Shown here: in pieces, positions 9,195-16,727 of the stretch
Position numbering within the stretch: position 1 is the first letter of the stretch
Layout: every line of letters starts with the position of its first letter
Source: Geomicrobium sp. JCM 19039
GTDB taxonomy: Bacteria; Bacillota; Bacilli; Bacillales; Marinococcaceae
Assembly: GCF_000698145.1 (NCBI RefSeq)
Contig: NZ_BAXB01000006.1
Location: 119,722-183,721 of the forward strand
Direction: 5' to 3'
DNA length: 64,000 nt
Made by a program: the position numbers and the translations under genes
The notes under the pieces: model-generated
What the model was told of the DNA's origin: nothing
The model's input: only the letters and a program-made list of their open reading frames with translations
The model's database searches: none

Positions 9195-9769
9195 ATGAAC
9201 GAACGAAGACAACCATTTATTTCATTCGCCACGCCCACTCGCCGTTCGTTTTTGGCGAGGAGCGTGAGCGGGCTCTATCCGATCAAGGCATTGCAGAAGC
9301 AAAACGGTTAAGACCAGTGCTTAGCCAGATTTGTTTTGAACACGTTTTTTCAAGTCCATACAAACGGGCGATACAAACGATCGAATACGCCCTTCCTCAT
9401 GCGAATATTTCAATACACGAATCGTTAAAAGAAAGGCCGATTAAAGGGAATTACAAGTTGGCAAACGAAGAACGAATGATCGCTCTAGAACGATCATTCA
9501 TAGATATAGATTTTTGTTTAGAGGGCGGAGAAACGGTGAGAGAGGCACAGGTTCGAGCTTTGCCCGTCATTTTCAACATCATAGAAGAGAAAGACTGGTC
9601 AAACGTGGCCGTAGGGACACACGGAAACATCATGACTTCGATGATGAACTACTTCGATCCAGTTGCTTTTGGTTATCGCTATTGGGTTCACACGTCTAAG
9701 CCTGACATCATCAAATTAGCATTTCGAGGGTATCATCTTGATTCAGTAGATAGACTGCATCATCCGTAA
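9195..9769 (+). CDS. Histidine phosphatase (phosphoglycerate mutase superfamily; frame broken once)
   Basis: The superfamily signature IYFIRHAHSPF (catalytic RHG-type His, here RHA) is encoded from about 9214, followed by LSDQGIAEAKRL, the SSPYKRAIQT box and the second catalytic His in VAVGTHGNIM. The only ATG with a ribosome site (GGAG before 9195) lies one frame off; adding one A to the AA in GAACG near 9201 joins them and gives about 191 residues, a normal length. RHA instead of RHG is common in small bacterial phosphatases of this group. Substrate unknown. No obvious operon partner; the next gene is 58 bases away. Confidence 0.75.
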
Positions 9770-9827
9770 TTTTTGAACAGCAGCAGGATGAATAGTAGAA
9801 TGTTATGAAAATGATGGAGGTGATGTT

Positions 9828-10280
9828 TTGAAAGTCATTCGAGATCGGAAAAAATCATTTGATTTGGATGCATTTCTACAAAAGCCACAGTTTGCCCATT
9901 TAGCAACGGTCACACAAAATGGCGCCCCGAGAGAATCACCGGTTTGGTTTTATTGGGACGGAAAAGCTATTTGGGTGATTGGAAATCCAGCTTCGGACAG
10001 TTTTTTGGCTCGTGTTACAGATGAACCGCGATGTGCAATTGGATTTGTGGAAATGGAAAAAAGAACAGGAAAAGTATGGCATGCGGGTTTTCGCGGACAT
10101 GCGATGGTAGAGCCGTTTGACCGAGCGGTTGCAAGACAAATTCTTAAACGCTACCTTGGGGACAACGAAGAAGAGTGGGACCCGAGGTTTCAGAACTTAG
10201 ACAGTGCAAATCGTCTCCTTCGTTTTGTCCCCGAAACGGTTGTCGTTCGTGACCAATCTTTTGAATCGAGCTTTTCGTGA
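9828..10280 (+). CDS. Pyridoxamine 5'-phosphate oxidase-like flavin split-barrel protein
   Basis: A 150-residue protein of the PNPOx-like split-barrel family: LATVTQNGAPRESPVWFYWDGKAIW is the usual first half of the barrel, followed by the FRGHAMVE strand and a C-terminal helix. Such proteins bind FMN or F420/haem and are often of unknown substrate. The start is TTG at 9828, decided by GGAGG seven bases upstream; the nearby ATG at 9822 runs into a stop after two codons. It is 58 bases downstream of the phosphatase and 12 bases upstream of a tiny membrane ORF. Confidence 0.75.
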   Translation: MKVIRDRKKSFDLDAFLQKPQFAHLATVTQNGAPRESPVWFYWDGKAIWVIGNPASDSFLARVTDEPRCAIGFVEMEKRTGKVWHAGFRGHAMVEPFDRAVARQILKRYLGDNEEEWDPRFQNLDSANRLLRFVPETVVVRDQSFESSFS

Positions 10281-10292
10281 GAGGGGATTATA

Positions 10293-10409
10293 GTGAAAAT
10301 CGCAAGCATATCATTGATGAGTGTTGCTTTACTGACGCTCGGACTTATTCAGATGTGGGCAGGAAATGGCGAGTTCTCAGGGTGGAGTTTATTGCGGACT
10401 TCATCATAA
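10293..10409 (+). CDS. Small single-span membrane peptide, hypothetical
   Basis: A 38-codon frame starting at GTG with GAGGGG eight bases upstream. The product begins MKIASISLMSVALLTLGLIQMW, one hydrophobic span, and ends in a short hydrophilic tail. It follows the split-barrel gene by 12 bases and is followed by a strong terminator. No family recognised; it could also be the start of a longer gene cut by a missing base. Confidence 0.4.
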   Translation: MKIASISLMSVALLTLGLIQMWAGNGEFSGWSLLRTSS

Positions 10410-10456
10410 GTTTTGTAAGCATAAGTGCTTTAAAGAAGTGGGCAGAAAAGAATTAG

Positions 10457-10497
10457 AAAGCGTATCCACCGACCGTTGTGTGGATACGCTTTTGTTC
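10457..10497 (+). terminator. Strong hairpin terminator between convergent units
   Basis: AAAGCGTATCCAC pairs perfectly with GTGGATACGCTTT around a ten-base loop and is followed by T-rich sequence; the A-rich flank on the other side lets it also serve the reverse-strand tctA. Confidence 0.8.
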
Positions 10498-10518
10498 TTC
10501 TTTGAGTGCGTGTTTTTG

Positions 10519-12032
10519 TTAAGCTGTTTCGTTTTTTCTAAAAATCTTTCGTTTCAGTGATTTGTAGTAAGGCGTTTGCGCGAATAACGTAAACAAAATG
10601 AACAAGGTGAGTACAAGGCTGATTGGGTTTGTGAAAAACCCGCTAATAAAATCAGACATCGTACCGTTCGCGGACATATACGCCCGGCGGAATGAAGTAT
10701 CGAGTAGCGGTCCGAGTATGATGCCAAGCACAAGTGTGCTACGGAGAAGTTGTTTACTTTCATAAAGAAGCCGACCAAACCAAACCCGAGCATCCAATAC
10801 ACGTCGGTTAAGCTGTAGTTCATTGCATACGATCCGATGACCGTAATGACGGCAATAATGGGCAGTAATATTTGCCGTGGAACTGTCACGATGCGTATGA
10901 AAATTGAAACGACCATGAGGCCAAATACGAGCAAGAATACGTTTGCTAGAACAGATGACCCGACCATTACCCAGAATAGGTCACCACTTTGTGTCATGAG
11001 CATCGGGCCAGGCTGCAGTCCATGAATAAACAATGCACCAATGAAGATTGCCGTCACCGCGTCCCCGGGGATACCGAGGGTAAGCATAGGGATCATCGCG
11101 CCCCCAATCGCGGAGCTATTGCCCGCTTCAGGTGCAATGACACCAGCGTGAGCCCCTTCACCAAACGGTCGATTCGGGTTCTTTGTCGAGCGTTTCGCGT
11201 GGTCATAAGATAATAAAGCTGCAATCTCACCGCCAGCACCTGGAAGGGCGCCGGTGAGAACACCGAGAATCGAGACACGCATAGATAAAGGGAGAAACTT
11301 AAAGATAAACCGTAAAGGTGGAATAACCATTTTCTTAATTTCAAGTGGTTTTCCTTGGCGCTTCAACTCTCTCATCTGGTAGAGGATCTCTGACATCCCG
11401 AATAGTCCTAGGAGCGCGATAATAAAATCGACTCCGTTCATGAGCTGTAATGAACCGAACGTAAACCGGGAGCCGCCACCGATCGGATCCATACCAATCA
11501 GGCCGATGACAATACCAGCACCTGCAGAGAACAACCCTTTTGCTAAAGTGCCGTTACTCAAATTACCAACGAGCAAAAGACCGAGTAATGCGAGTAAGAA
11601 ATAATCGCGATTCGCAAATTGAACCGCAAATGATGCGACAACTGGTGCTGCAGTTGCGAGCACGATGACACCGACAAGCCCTCCTATGAAAGAGAAAATG
11701 GTCGTTAGGAAAAGGGCAAGGCCCGCTTCCCCTTTCTGAGACATCGGATAACCGTCTAATGATGTTGCAACCGAAGCAGGAGATCCTGGTATATTGACGA
11801 GAATCGCTGCTCTTGAACCTCCATATACACCCCCGTAATATACCCCAAGCATAAGCGCGAGTGCGGGAAGTAAGTCCCAAGAATAAGTAAGAGACAGAAG
11901 TAAAGCAACCGCCATCGTCACCGAAAGCCCAGGAATTGCACCGATAAAAATCCCTGCTAGCGTACCAGCGGCAACGAGGAGGAGAAGTTCCCAATCAAGA
12001 AAAGGAATGAGAAATTGTTGGATAATTTCCAT
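10519..12032 (-). CDS. tctA: Tripartite tricarboxylate transporter, large membrane subunit TctA (frame broken once)
   Basis: A protein of about 504 residues with the twelve-helix TctA fold: N-terminal GIFIGAIPGLSVTMAVALLL, the GVYYGGVYGGSRAAILVNIPG signature and LGIPGDAVTAIFIGAL with GLQPGP in the second half are diagnostic. It forms the channel part of a secondary transporter driven by an ion gradient, with TctB and the TctC binding protein. The frame breaks near 10740, where VNNFSVA is followed one frame over by LVLGIILGPLLDTSF; one base is missing. It is the last gene of the reverse-strand tctC-tctB-tctA unit; tctB ends 12 bases before its start. Confidence 0.9.
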
Positions 12033-12044
12033 AATGCTAGCTCC

Positions 12045-12503
12045 TTAAGGGAAGACAATGTTAAATAGTTGCGAAAACAAGAAATAGATAATCGTCACTG
12101 TGACTACAGAAACAATGATGTTCGTATACCATTTAATCCCTTTTAATAGATAAATGCTTATGATTAAAAACAAAGTTGTACTAATGAAGAACGGTAAAAA
12201 CGATAAAGAAAGTACGTAAAGAACGATAAAGATAAAATAAGAGAAGATTAGGAGATAATCTCCTTTTGAAAAGTCATTATCAGTCGCCTCAGCAGTTGCT
12301 TGTTCTTGTTTGTTTTTGCGTAAATCACTGATTATTGTCGAGGCTCCACAGAGCGCTAGAATGATTGCGATAACCCCTGGCAGAAAACCTCCTCCGGCGG
12401 GGTTTAGCATTTCTTCTCCTTGAACTAGAAGCGATTGATATAAGATAACAAAACTTACCATCAGCATGATCGCGCCGGGAAGGGTTCGTTTTAATGTAAG
12501 CAT
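12045..12503 (-). CDS. tctB: Tripartite tricarboxylate transporter, small membrane subunit TctB
   Basis: About 152 residues with four hydrophobic segments and a charged loop (DLRKNKQEQATAEATDND) after the second, the usual plan of TctB. The start is taken at the ATG 20 codons inside the longer open frame, because a GAGGA lies a suitable distance upstream; the upstream codons look noncoding. Located between tctC and tctA, with short spacing on both sides, so it is cotranscribed. Confidence 0.82.
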   Translation of the reverse strand: MLTLKRTLPGAIMLMVSFVILYQSLLVQGEEMLNPAGGGFLPGVIAIILALCGASTIISDLRKNKQEQATAEATDNDFSKGDYLLIFSYFIFIVLYVLSLSFLPFFISTTLFLIISIYLLKGIKWYTNIIVSVVTVTIIYFLFSQLFNIVFP

Positions 12504-12586
12504 GTGTACTCGCGTCCTCACTTTGAAATAGGTGTAGATTGAATCGAAAGTGAGGGTGCACATCTTTGCACCCTCACCGTTTTTAC

Positions 12587-13612
12587 TTAATCAATGTCTT
12601 CTACCCTTGGTATATCAAATTCCTCTGGTGAATTCTCGGTGGCGCCTGCGTCATACAATAACCAAGCGGAGACCGCCTGAGTTTGGCGCATCCAATCAAC
12701 CGCTTCATCACCACTAATGTTAATCGGCTCCGCTCCGAGTGAAGCGAGCAGCTCTTGGAAAGACTCTTCTTCAACCGCTTCATCAAAGGCGGAAACAAGC
12801 GTTTCCTTTACATCATCCGGTGTCTCTGGGTGAACAAACGCCCCGTAAAATGGACCCCACGGTAAATACTTATCGAATTCCGGATAAATATCACTCAGAG
12901 CAGGGGCATCCCAAGCCTCAACTTCTTCGTTATGAACAATCGATAACATCCGGATATCACCGGCTTCAACATACTCCTGTGCCCCTGCAACACCAACAAC
13001 AGTTGCATCAATTTGATCGCCTAGCATTGCTGTAAACAGTGGACCATCCCCGTCGTAAGGAACTTGGTTAAATTCAGTACCAAGCTCTGCAGAAAGCATC
13101 GAAGCAACGACATGTGGCAACCCACCTTCACCGCTTGTCCCTAGGGTGAGATCGCCAGGGTTGTCTTGGGCGTGTTCTACAAGGTCTTCCAACGTTTCAA
13201 ATGGAGAGTCATCCTTCACGACAACTCCCGCAAGCCCTTGCCCAATGATATTCACTGGATAGAAGTCATCAATGTAATCCCTCTCAGAAATACCGAGCAC
13301 ATTGTAAATTAACGGATTTTCTGCACCAAACAAAACGTTATAGCCGTCTGCGGGTTGATCATACACATACTGTGTCGCAATAGCCCCCGTTGCACCCTCA
13401 CGGTTTTGCATTACAAATGAAGCATCTAGTGCATCTTCTGCTTGAATGGCCAAGCTACGAGCGACATTATCTGTTGCGCCACCTTCACCCCATTGAATGA
13501 TCCCATTAATATCTCGCGTAGGATAATTGCTTTCCCCTGATGTTTCCGATGATTCACATGCACCGAGAACGACAATTGTCATCATTCCCGCCAGTAGTCC
13601 AAATTTCTTCAT
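12587..13612 (-). CDS. tctC: Tripartite tricarboxylate transporter substrate-binding lipoprotein TctC
   Basis: A 341-residue exported lipoprotein: MKKFGLLAGMMTIVVLGAC is a signal peptide with lipobox Cys at residue 19. The mature part has the Bug/TctC pattern (GGATDNVARSLA, NREGATGAIATQYV, GTSGEGGLPHVVASML). It is unusually rich in Asp and Glu. Bug-type receptors bind citrate, other di- and tricarboxylates or aromatic acids; the ligand here is unknown. As first gene of tctCBA it carries the control region. The catabolic operon at 0.7-7.7 kb is the obvious consumer, though it is on the other strand. Confidence 0.9.
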   Translation of the reverse strand: MKKFGLLAGMMTIVVLGACESSETSGESNYPTRDINGIIQWGEGGATDNVARSLAIQAEDALDASFVMQNREGATGAIATQYVYDQPADGYNVLFGAENPLIYNVLGISERDYIDDFYPVNIIGQGLAGVVVKDDSPFETLEDLVEHAQDNPGDLTLGTSGEGGLPHVVASMLSAELGTEFNQVPYDGDGPLFTAMLGDQIDATVVGVAGAQEYVEAGDIRMLSIVHNEEVEAWDAPALSDIYPEFDKYLPWGPFYGAFVHPETPDDVKETLVSAFDEAVEEESFQELLASLGAEPINISGDEAVDWMRQTQAVSAWLLYDAGATENSPEEFDIPRVEDID

Positions 13613-13633
13613 GAATAAGTCCCCCTTTATGTG

Positions 13634-13649
13634 TAAAAGCGCTTACAAA
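13634..13649 (-). promoter_or_regulatory. cre-like palindrome in the tctC leader
   Basis: TGTAAAAGCGCTTACA is a near palindrome with TGTAA/TTACA arms, close to the catabolite-responsive element but two bases longer than the consensus. It lies 22 bases upstream of the tctC start, where CcpA would block transcription. Suggestive, not proven. Confidence 0.45.
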
Positions 13650-13657
13650 ATGTGGAT

Positions 13658-13696
13658 AGTTCCACTTAATGGAATTTGATAGTGTAGAATGGAACT
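13658..13696 (-). promoter_or_regulatory. Inverted-repeat operator candidate upstream of tctC
   Basis: AGTTCCA at 13658-13664 is repeated inverted as TGGAACT at 13690-13696, and between them TTCCA-CTTAA-TGGAA (13660-13674) forms a compact palindrome. TGGAA/TTCCA half sites resemble IclR-family operators, so the IclR protein at the start of the window is a candidate binder. The site lies within the likely tctC promoter region. Confidence 0.35.
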
Positions 13697-13845
13697 AATG
13701 ATTAAAAGAATTGTAGCACTGTTTCGACAACCTGTCACGTACTTTTTTATAAACATACGCAAAAGCGGAGGACAGGGCGTAGGTAAGCGTCGTTACAGAC
13801 TTCAATGGTTCTGGATAGAATAGAAGAGTACTGGAGGTGAGATGA

Positions 13846-13989
13846 ATGGTTAAAAATTATTGTGGGTGCTCGAGACGCCGCTGTCCAAAACCTCAACGTC
13901 CACAGCAAAACCCAAGTTGTGGAAGAATCGTGATTAACAACAACTTGATTAACGGACCTGGAGTTGTAAACCGAGGTCAAGGTCTATAA
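13846..13989 (+). CDS. Small Cys/Pro/Asn-rich protein sharing RIVINNNLINGPG
   Basis: A 47-residue protein beginning MVKNYCGCSRRRCPKPQ and ending in GVVNRGQGL. GGAGG lies upstream of the ATG at 13846 (an earlier ATG at 13842 stops at once). It has four Cys, and its core RIVINNNLINGPG recurs in a second small protein at 63.6 kb. The composition (Cys, Pro, Gln, Asn) recalls spore-surface or secreted small proteins, but I do not recognise the family. It stands alone between tctC and a terminator. Confidence 0.6.
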   Translation: MVKNYCGCSRRRCPKPQRPQQNPSCGRIVINNNLINGPGVVNRGQGL

Positions 13990-14071
13990 TCGTTTACAAA
14001 AGATATTTCTGCTGGTGCAGCCGCATGATCATCATCACAACAATTCCTTCATAAAATAGATACGAAAAAAG

Positions 14072-14095
14072 AACCGGTCATTGACCGGTTTTTAT
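14072..14095 (+). terminator. Intrinsic terminator of the small-protein gene
   Basis: AACCGGTCA pairs with TGACCGGTT across one base, followed by TTTT and preceded by A6. Clear rho-independent terminator. Confidence 0.8.
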
Positions 14096-14200
14096 GCGTG
14101 CCGATAGATGGATTCTATCTATGTTGAGTTCTAAATAGAAAGAACTTAACATTTTCCTAGTTGCGCAGTTTGTTGTTGCTTTCCACTGTAGGCGGATGCT

Positions 14201-14440
14201 TGTACTCCAGAGCATAAGTGCGGCATCACCTCTCACTGCGCTCCGCTTGTGTTCGCTGTGTCTACTTGACAGTCCAGACTATAAGGGCAACATCGGTGGT
14301 CAAAAGACGTCCACCGTGTTTTCTTGACACTCCAGAGCAAAAGGGCGACATCGGTGGCGAACCCTGCCACCGTGTCTACTATGCAGTCCAGACTATAAGG
14401 GCAACATCGGTGGCGAAAAGACGCCTACCGTGTTTACTTG
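14201..14440. repeat. About four degenerate tandem copies of a 56-67 bp hairpin unit
   Basis: The words TCCAGA, GGGC and CATCGGTGG recur at 14273/14331/14387, 14285/14343/14399 and 14291/14349/14405, with a first, more degenerate copy from about 14201. In each later copy CGGTGG can pair with CCACCG (or CTACCG) across a 9-11 base loop. No spacer-like unique segments, no gene. Confidence 0.75.
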
Positions 14441-14620
14441 ACCACTGAGGACCGGTTGGGCGGGCCTCCTCGGTCTAACGACGAGAGCGAAGAGAATTTG
14501 GAAATGGTCGGGCTGGCTAGTCTGAACGAGTGGTGCAGAACGTGCCACACTTTTTTCGTGACTTGGCGCCTCTACGTAGGAAACCTCGGAGTGGCTCCTG
14601 CTTATGGGAGGATTTTTTCC
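14440..14620. other. Noncoding stretch with imperfect inverted words
   Basis: Contains CTGAGGACC and CCTCCTCGGTC-type inverted words and GTGG/CCAC pairs. The open frames across it look random. It belongs to the same repeat-rich spacer as its neighbours. Confidence 0.4.
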
Positions 14621-14639
14621 ATTTATGAAGTCGATTTAA

Positions 14640-14770
14640 CTAAAATCTTACCAATGTTTGTTCTATGGTGAGATTTTCAGTTTCTATGGTAGGATTTGCA
14701 ACACCCGGATGCCGAAAAGAAGAGAAATTTTACCATAGGAGCTTTTATGGTAAGATTTTAGCCCTACACC
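14640..14770. repeat. Inverted and direct copies of the word TGGTAAGATTTT
   Basis: CTAAAATCTTACCA (14640-14653) is the exact reverse complement of TGGTAAGATTTTAG (14748-14761). Between them are TATGGTGAGATTTT (14664), CTATGGTAGGATTTG (14684) and, inverted, AAATTTTACCATAG (14725). The block uses a different word from the block before it. Confidence 0.75.
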
Positions 14771-14942
14771 TTGCTTGGTGCCCAGCATGGAGAAATTGGA
14801 AGGCGTATATTCGTACTTTTGCTTGTTGAAAAGTTAAAATCTCCTATCAACGGTTTTATGATGCGATTTTGTACATCCAAAACGCCCAAGTTGCCCTCGA
14901 ACTCCTGCGTAGAATGGGAGAACTAGTTCCAAAGTTCACTGA

Positions 14943-15040
14943 TTGGAATCAGATTCACTCATATGTGATCGTGTTGCGTCGTTCTGATTCCAATCGATGG
15001 GAATCTGATTCCAAACATCCGTTAATGGAATCAGATTCAG
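14943..15040. repeat. Four copies of the palindromic word GGAATCAGATTC
   Basis: GGAATCAGATTC occurs at 14945 and 15027 and, as reverse complement, GAATCTGATTCC at 15001 with a shortened copy at 14982. The word is itself a GAATC-N-GATTC palindrome. The flanks up to 15160 contain nothing recognisable. Confidence 0.75.
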
Positions 15041-15164
15041 CACTTTAAAGAGAATGAACGGCGATCTAGTTCCAAAACCATGTTCACATTCGTCCTCACA
15101 ACGCCATGAAGATGGAGATGCCTGAACTGCCCGCCAAAACACTATACAGAAATAACATACATAC

Positions 15165-15208
15165 AAAAAAGGGAGTACAGATCAAAACCGATCTGTACTC
15201 CCTTTTTA
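15165..15208 (-). terminator. Terminator of the nrd operon
   Basis: A perfect stem: AAAAAGGGAGTACAGATC against GATCTGTACTCCCTTTTT with a six-base loop. It lies behind the reverse-strand nrdF and its A/T ends allow bidirectional use. Confidence 0.9.
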
Positions 15209-15259
15209 CTTTAGAGGCTTTTGAGACAGCCCCATGTCAAGCGTTAGGTGGCCCTGTAT

Positions 15260-16290
15260 TTAGAGTTCATCAAAGCCGTTATCGGCGTCGACTTTCTCGT
15301 AGCTACGGTTTCTCGCTTCAAAGAAATCGGTTTTCGTTTCATCGAAGTTGTCGACAAATGCTTTAATCCACGGCATGCGTTTTCTAATGCATCTTCATAA
15401 ATCGGATCAATACCAAGTGTTTTTAGCATTTTGTTTGCACGATATTTGATGTACGTGTGCATTTCATCGATATCGATGCCAACAAGCCCTTCTAACACTT
15501 CATTCGACCATTCAATTTCGGATTCAACCGCATATTTGAACTCTTGCTCAATGAATGAAGTCAATTCTTCGGTGTTTAAGCGTGGGTTCTCCCCAAGCAC
15601 TGCACGAAGAAGTTCAGACATAAACTTGCCGTGAACAAGCTCATCACGGTTAATAAAACTGATGATTTGTGCGGTTGCGTTCATCTTCTGTTGGCGGGCT
15701 AAGTTGTAGAAATAAGCAAAACCCGTATAGAAGAAGATGCCTTCCAGAATGATGGAATAGATAATGACACGAACGAGCTTTTCCTCTGTAGGCTCTTGCA
15801 AGAAATCATCGTAAGCGGCCATTACCCGTTCGTTGCGTGCAATGATCGTCGGGTTCACGCGCGCATCATCAAAGATCTGCTTTTGCTCTTCGTAGCTAAA
15901 AAGGGAAGAAAGTGCATACGAATAACTTTCGTTATGTACGACTTCTTGTTGAGCAATGACGGCAGCAATCGCATGAACGCTATCATCACTTACATACTCA
16001 CTTACGCTGTGAATAAGTCGTGCTTGTGGTGTATCTAATGTTGCCAATAGCCCGATCGTCAGCTTATATGCCCGAAGCTCCTCATCAGACAGTTCAACAA
16101 TTGATTTACTGTCTGGGCTCATGTTCACTTCTTGAGGAATCCAGAAGTTTGACATGAGCTCACGGTACGTTCGATAAAAAGATGGATACGCAATGTCATT
16201 CCAATTTAAGATTCCGCTAGAGAGACCATTGATAATCCCTGTTGATTTCACCGGGTTTGCCGGTTCCATTATTGCTACTTTCTGCATCAT
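15260..16290 (-). CDS. nrdF: Class Ib ribonucleotide reductase beta subunit NrdF (frame broken once)
   Basis: The dimetal radical subunit of aerobic ribonucleotide reductase, about 343 residues after repair. Metal ligands are visible: D86 (TLDT), E116 and H119 (QQEVVH), the later Glu in ILEGIFFY and the RDELVH pair; the radical Tyr is Y123, four residues after H119 as in the family. Near 15375 the frame slips: DALENA should continue MPWIKAFVDNFDETKT and ends NGFDEL at 15260; one A is missing. The start is the first of two ATGs just past the nrdI stop, so nrdI and nrdF are translationally close. NrdI next door points to a manganese-tyrosyl cofactor. Confidence 0.92.
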
Positions 16291-16291
16291 A

Positions 16292-16726
16292 TTATTCACT
16301 ACCCATCGCCTCCAGCCATTTCTCAATAGTCACAAGATCATTTTTTGCCGGCATCTGTTCAATTTTAAGGACAGGGTAAGCACTCTCGTATACACGAGCG
16401 ATCTCACGTGCAGCGAAACAATACCTGTCTCCCCATTGTGTGTCTCCGGTACCGAACGCAGCAACGTCAGCATGAGCCAGATCATATTCCTCGAGCAATT
16501 CCTCGACCAGTTCAGGAGGCTCATGTGTGTCGTCTGTGTACGTGCCAATCAAGATCTTTTGTTTGTCTTGAATGAGTGCGAGACCTTCCTCTTTTTTGAG
16601 GTTTAAGAAGTTTCGGAGCGGCTGAATTGTAACAGCCGCTCCTTTGTCTTCTAACATTTCCGCGATGATGGCCGCTAATCGGCTCGTGTTGCCACTCAGT
16701 GATTCATACAGCACGAGTGTGCGCAT
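16292..16726 (-). CDS. nrdI: NrdI flavodoxin for class Ib ribonucleotide reductase
   Basis: About 144 residues starting MRTLVLYESLSGNTSRLA, the FMN-phosphate loop of a flavodoxin, followed by YTDDTHEPPEL and FGTGDTQWGDRYC, motifs of the NrdI/flavodoxin group. NrdI supplies the oxidant that assembles the Mn(III)2-tyrosyl radical in NrdF. The start at 16726 is chosen because upstream codons belong to the end of nrdE; the two genes nearly touch. The loop is longer than in typical NrdI, so an ordinary flavodoxin is possible, but the position between nrdE and nrdF decides for NrdI. Confidence 0.85.
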   Translation of the reverse strand: MRTLVLYESLSGNTSRLAAIIAEMLEDKGAAVTIQPLRNFLNLKKEEGLALIQDKQKILIGTYTDDTHEPPELVEELLEEYDLAHADVAAFGTGDTQWGDRYCFAAREIARVYESAYPVLKIEQMPAKNDLVTIEKWLEAMGSE

Positions 16727-16727
16727 G

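Noticed and set aside
10366..10560. A 64-codon forward frame before tctA
   Set aside because: Runs through the terminator hairpin at 10457-10497 and into the convergent gene; not plausible as a protein.
14201..14440. Possible CRISPR array
   Set aside because: Units are degenerate, adjacent without unique spacers of constant length, and no cas gene is near.
14438..14671. A 77-codon forward frame in the repeat spacer
   Set aside because: No ribosome site, low-complexity origin, composition unlike the genes around it.
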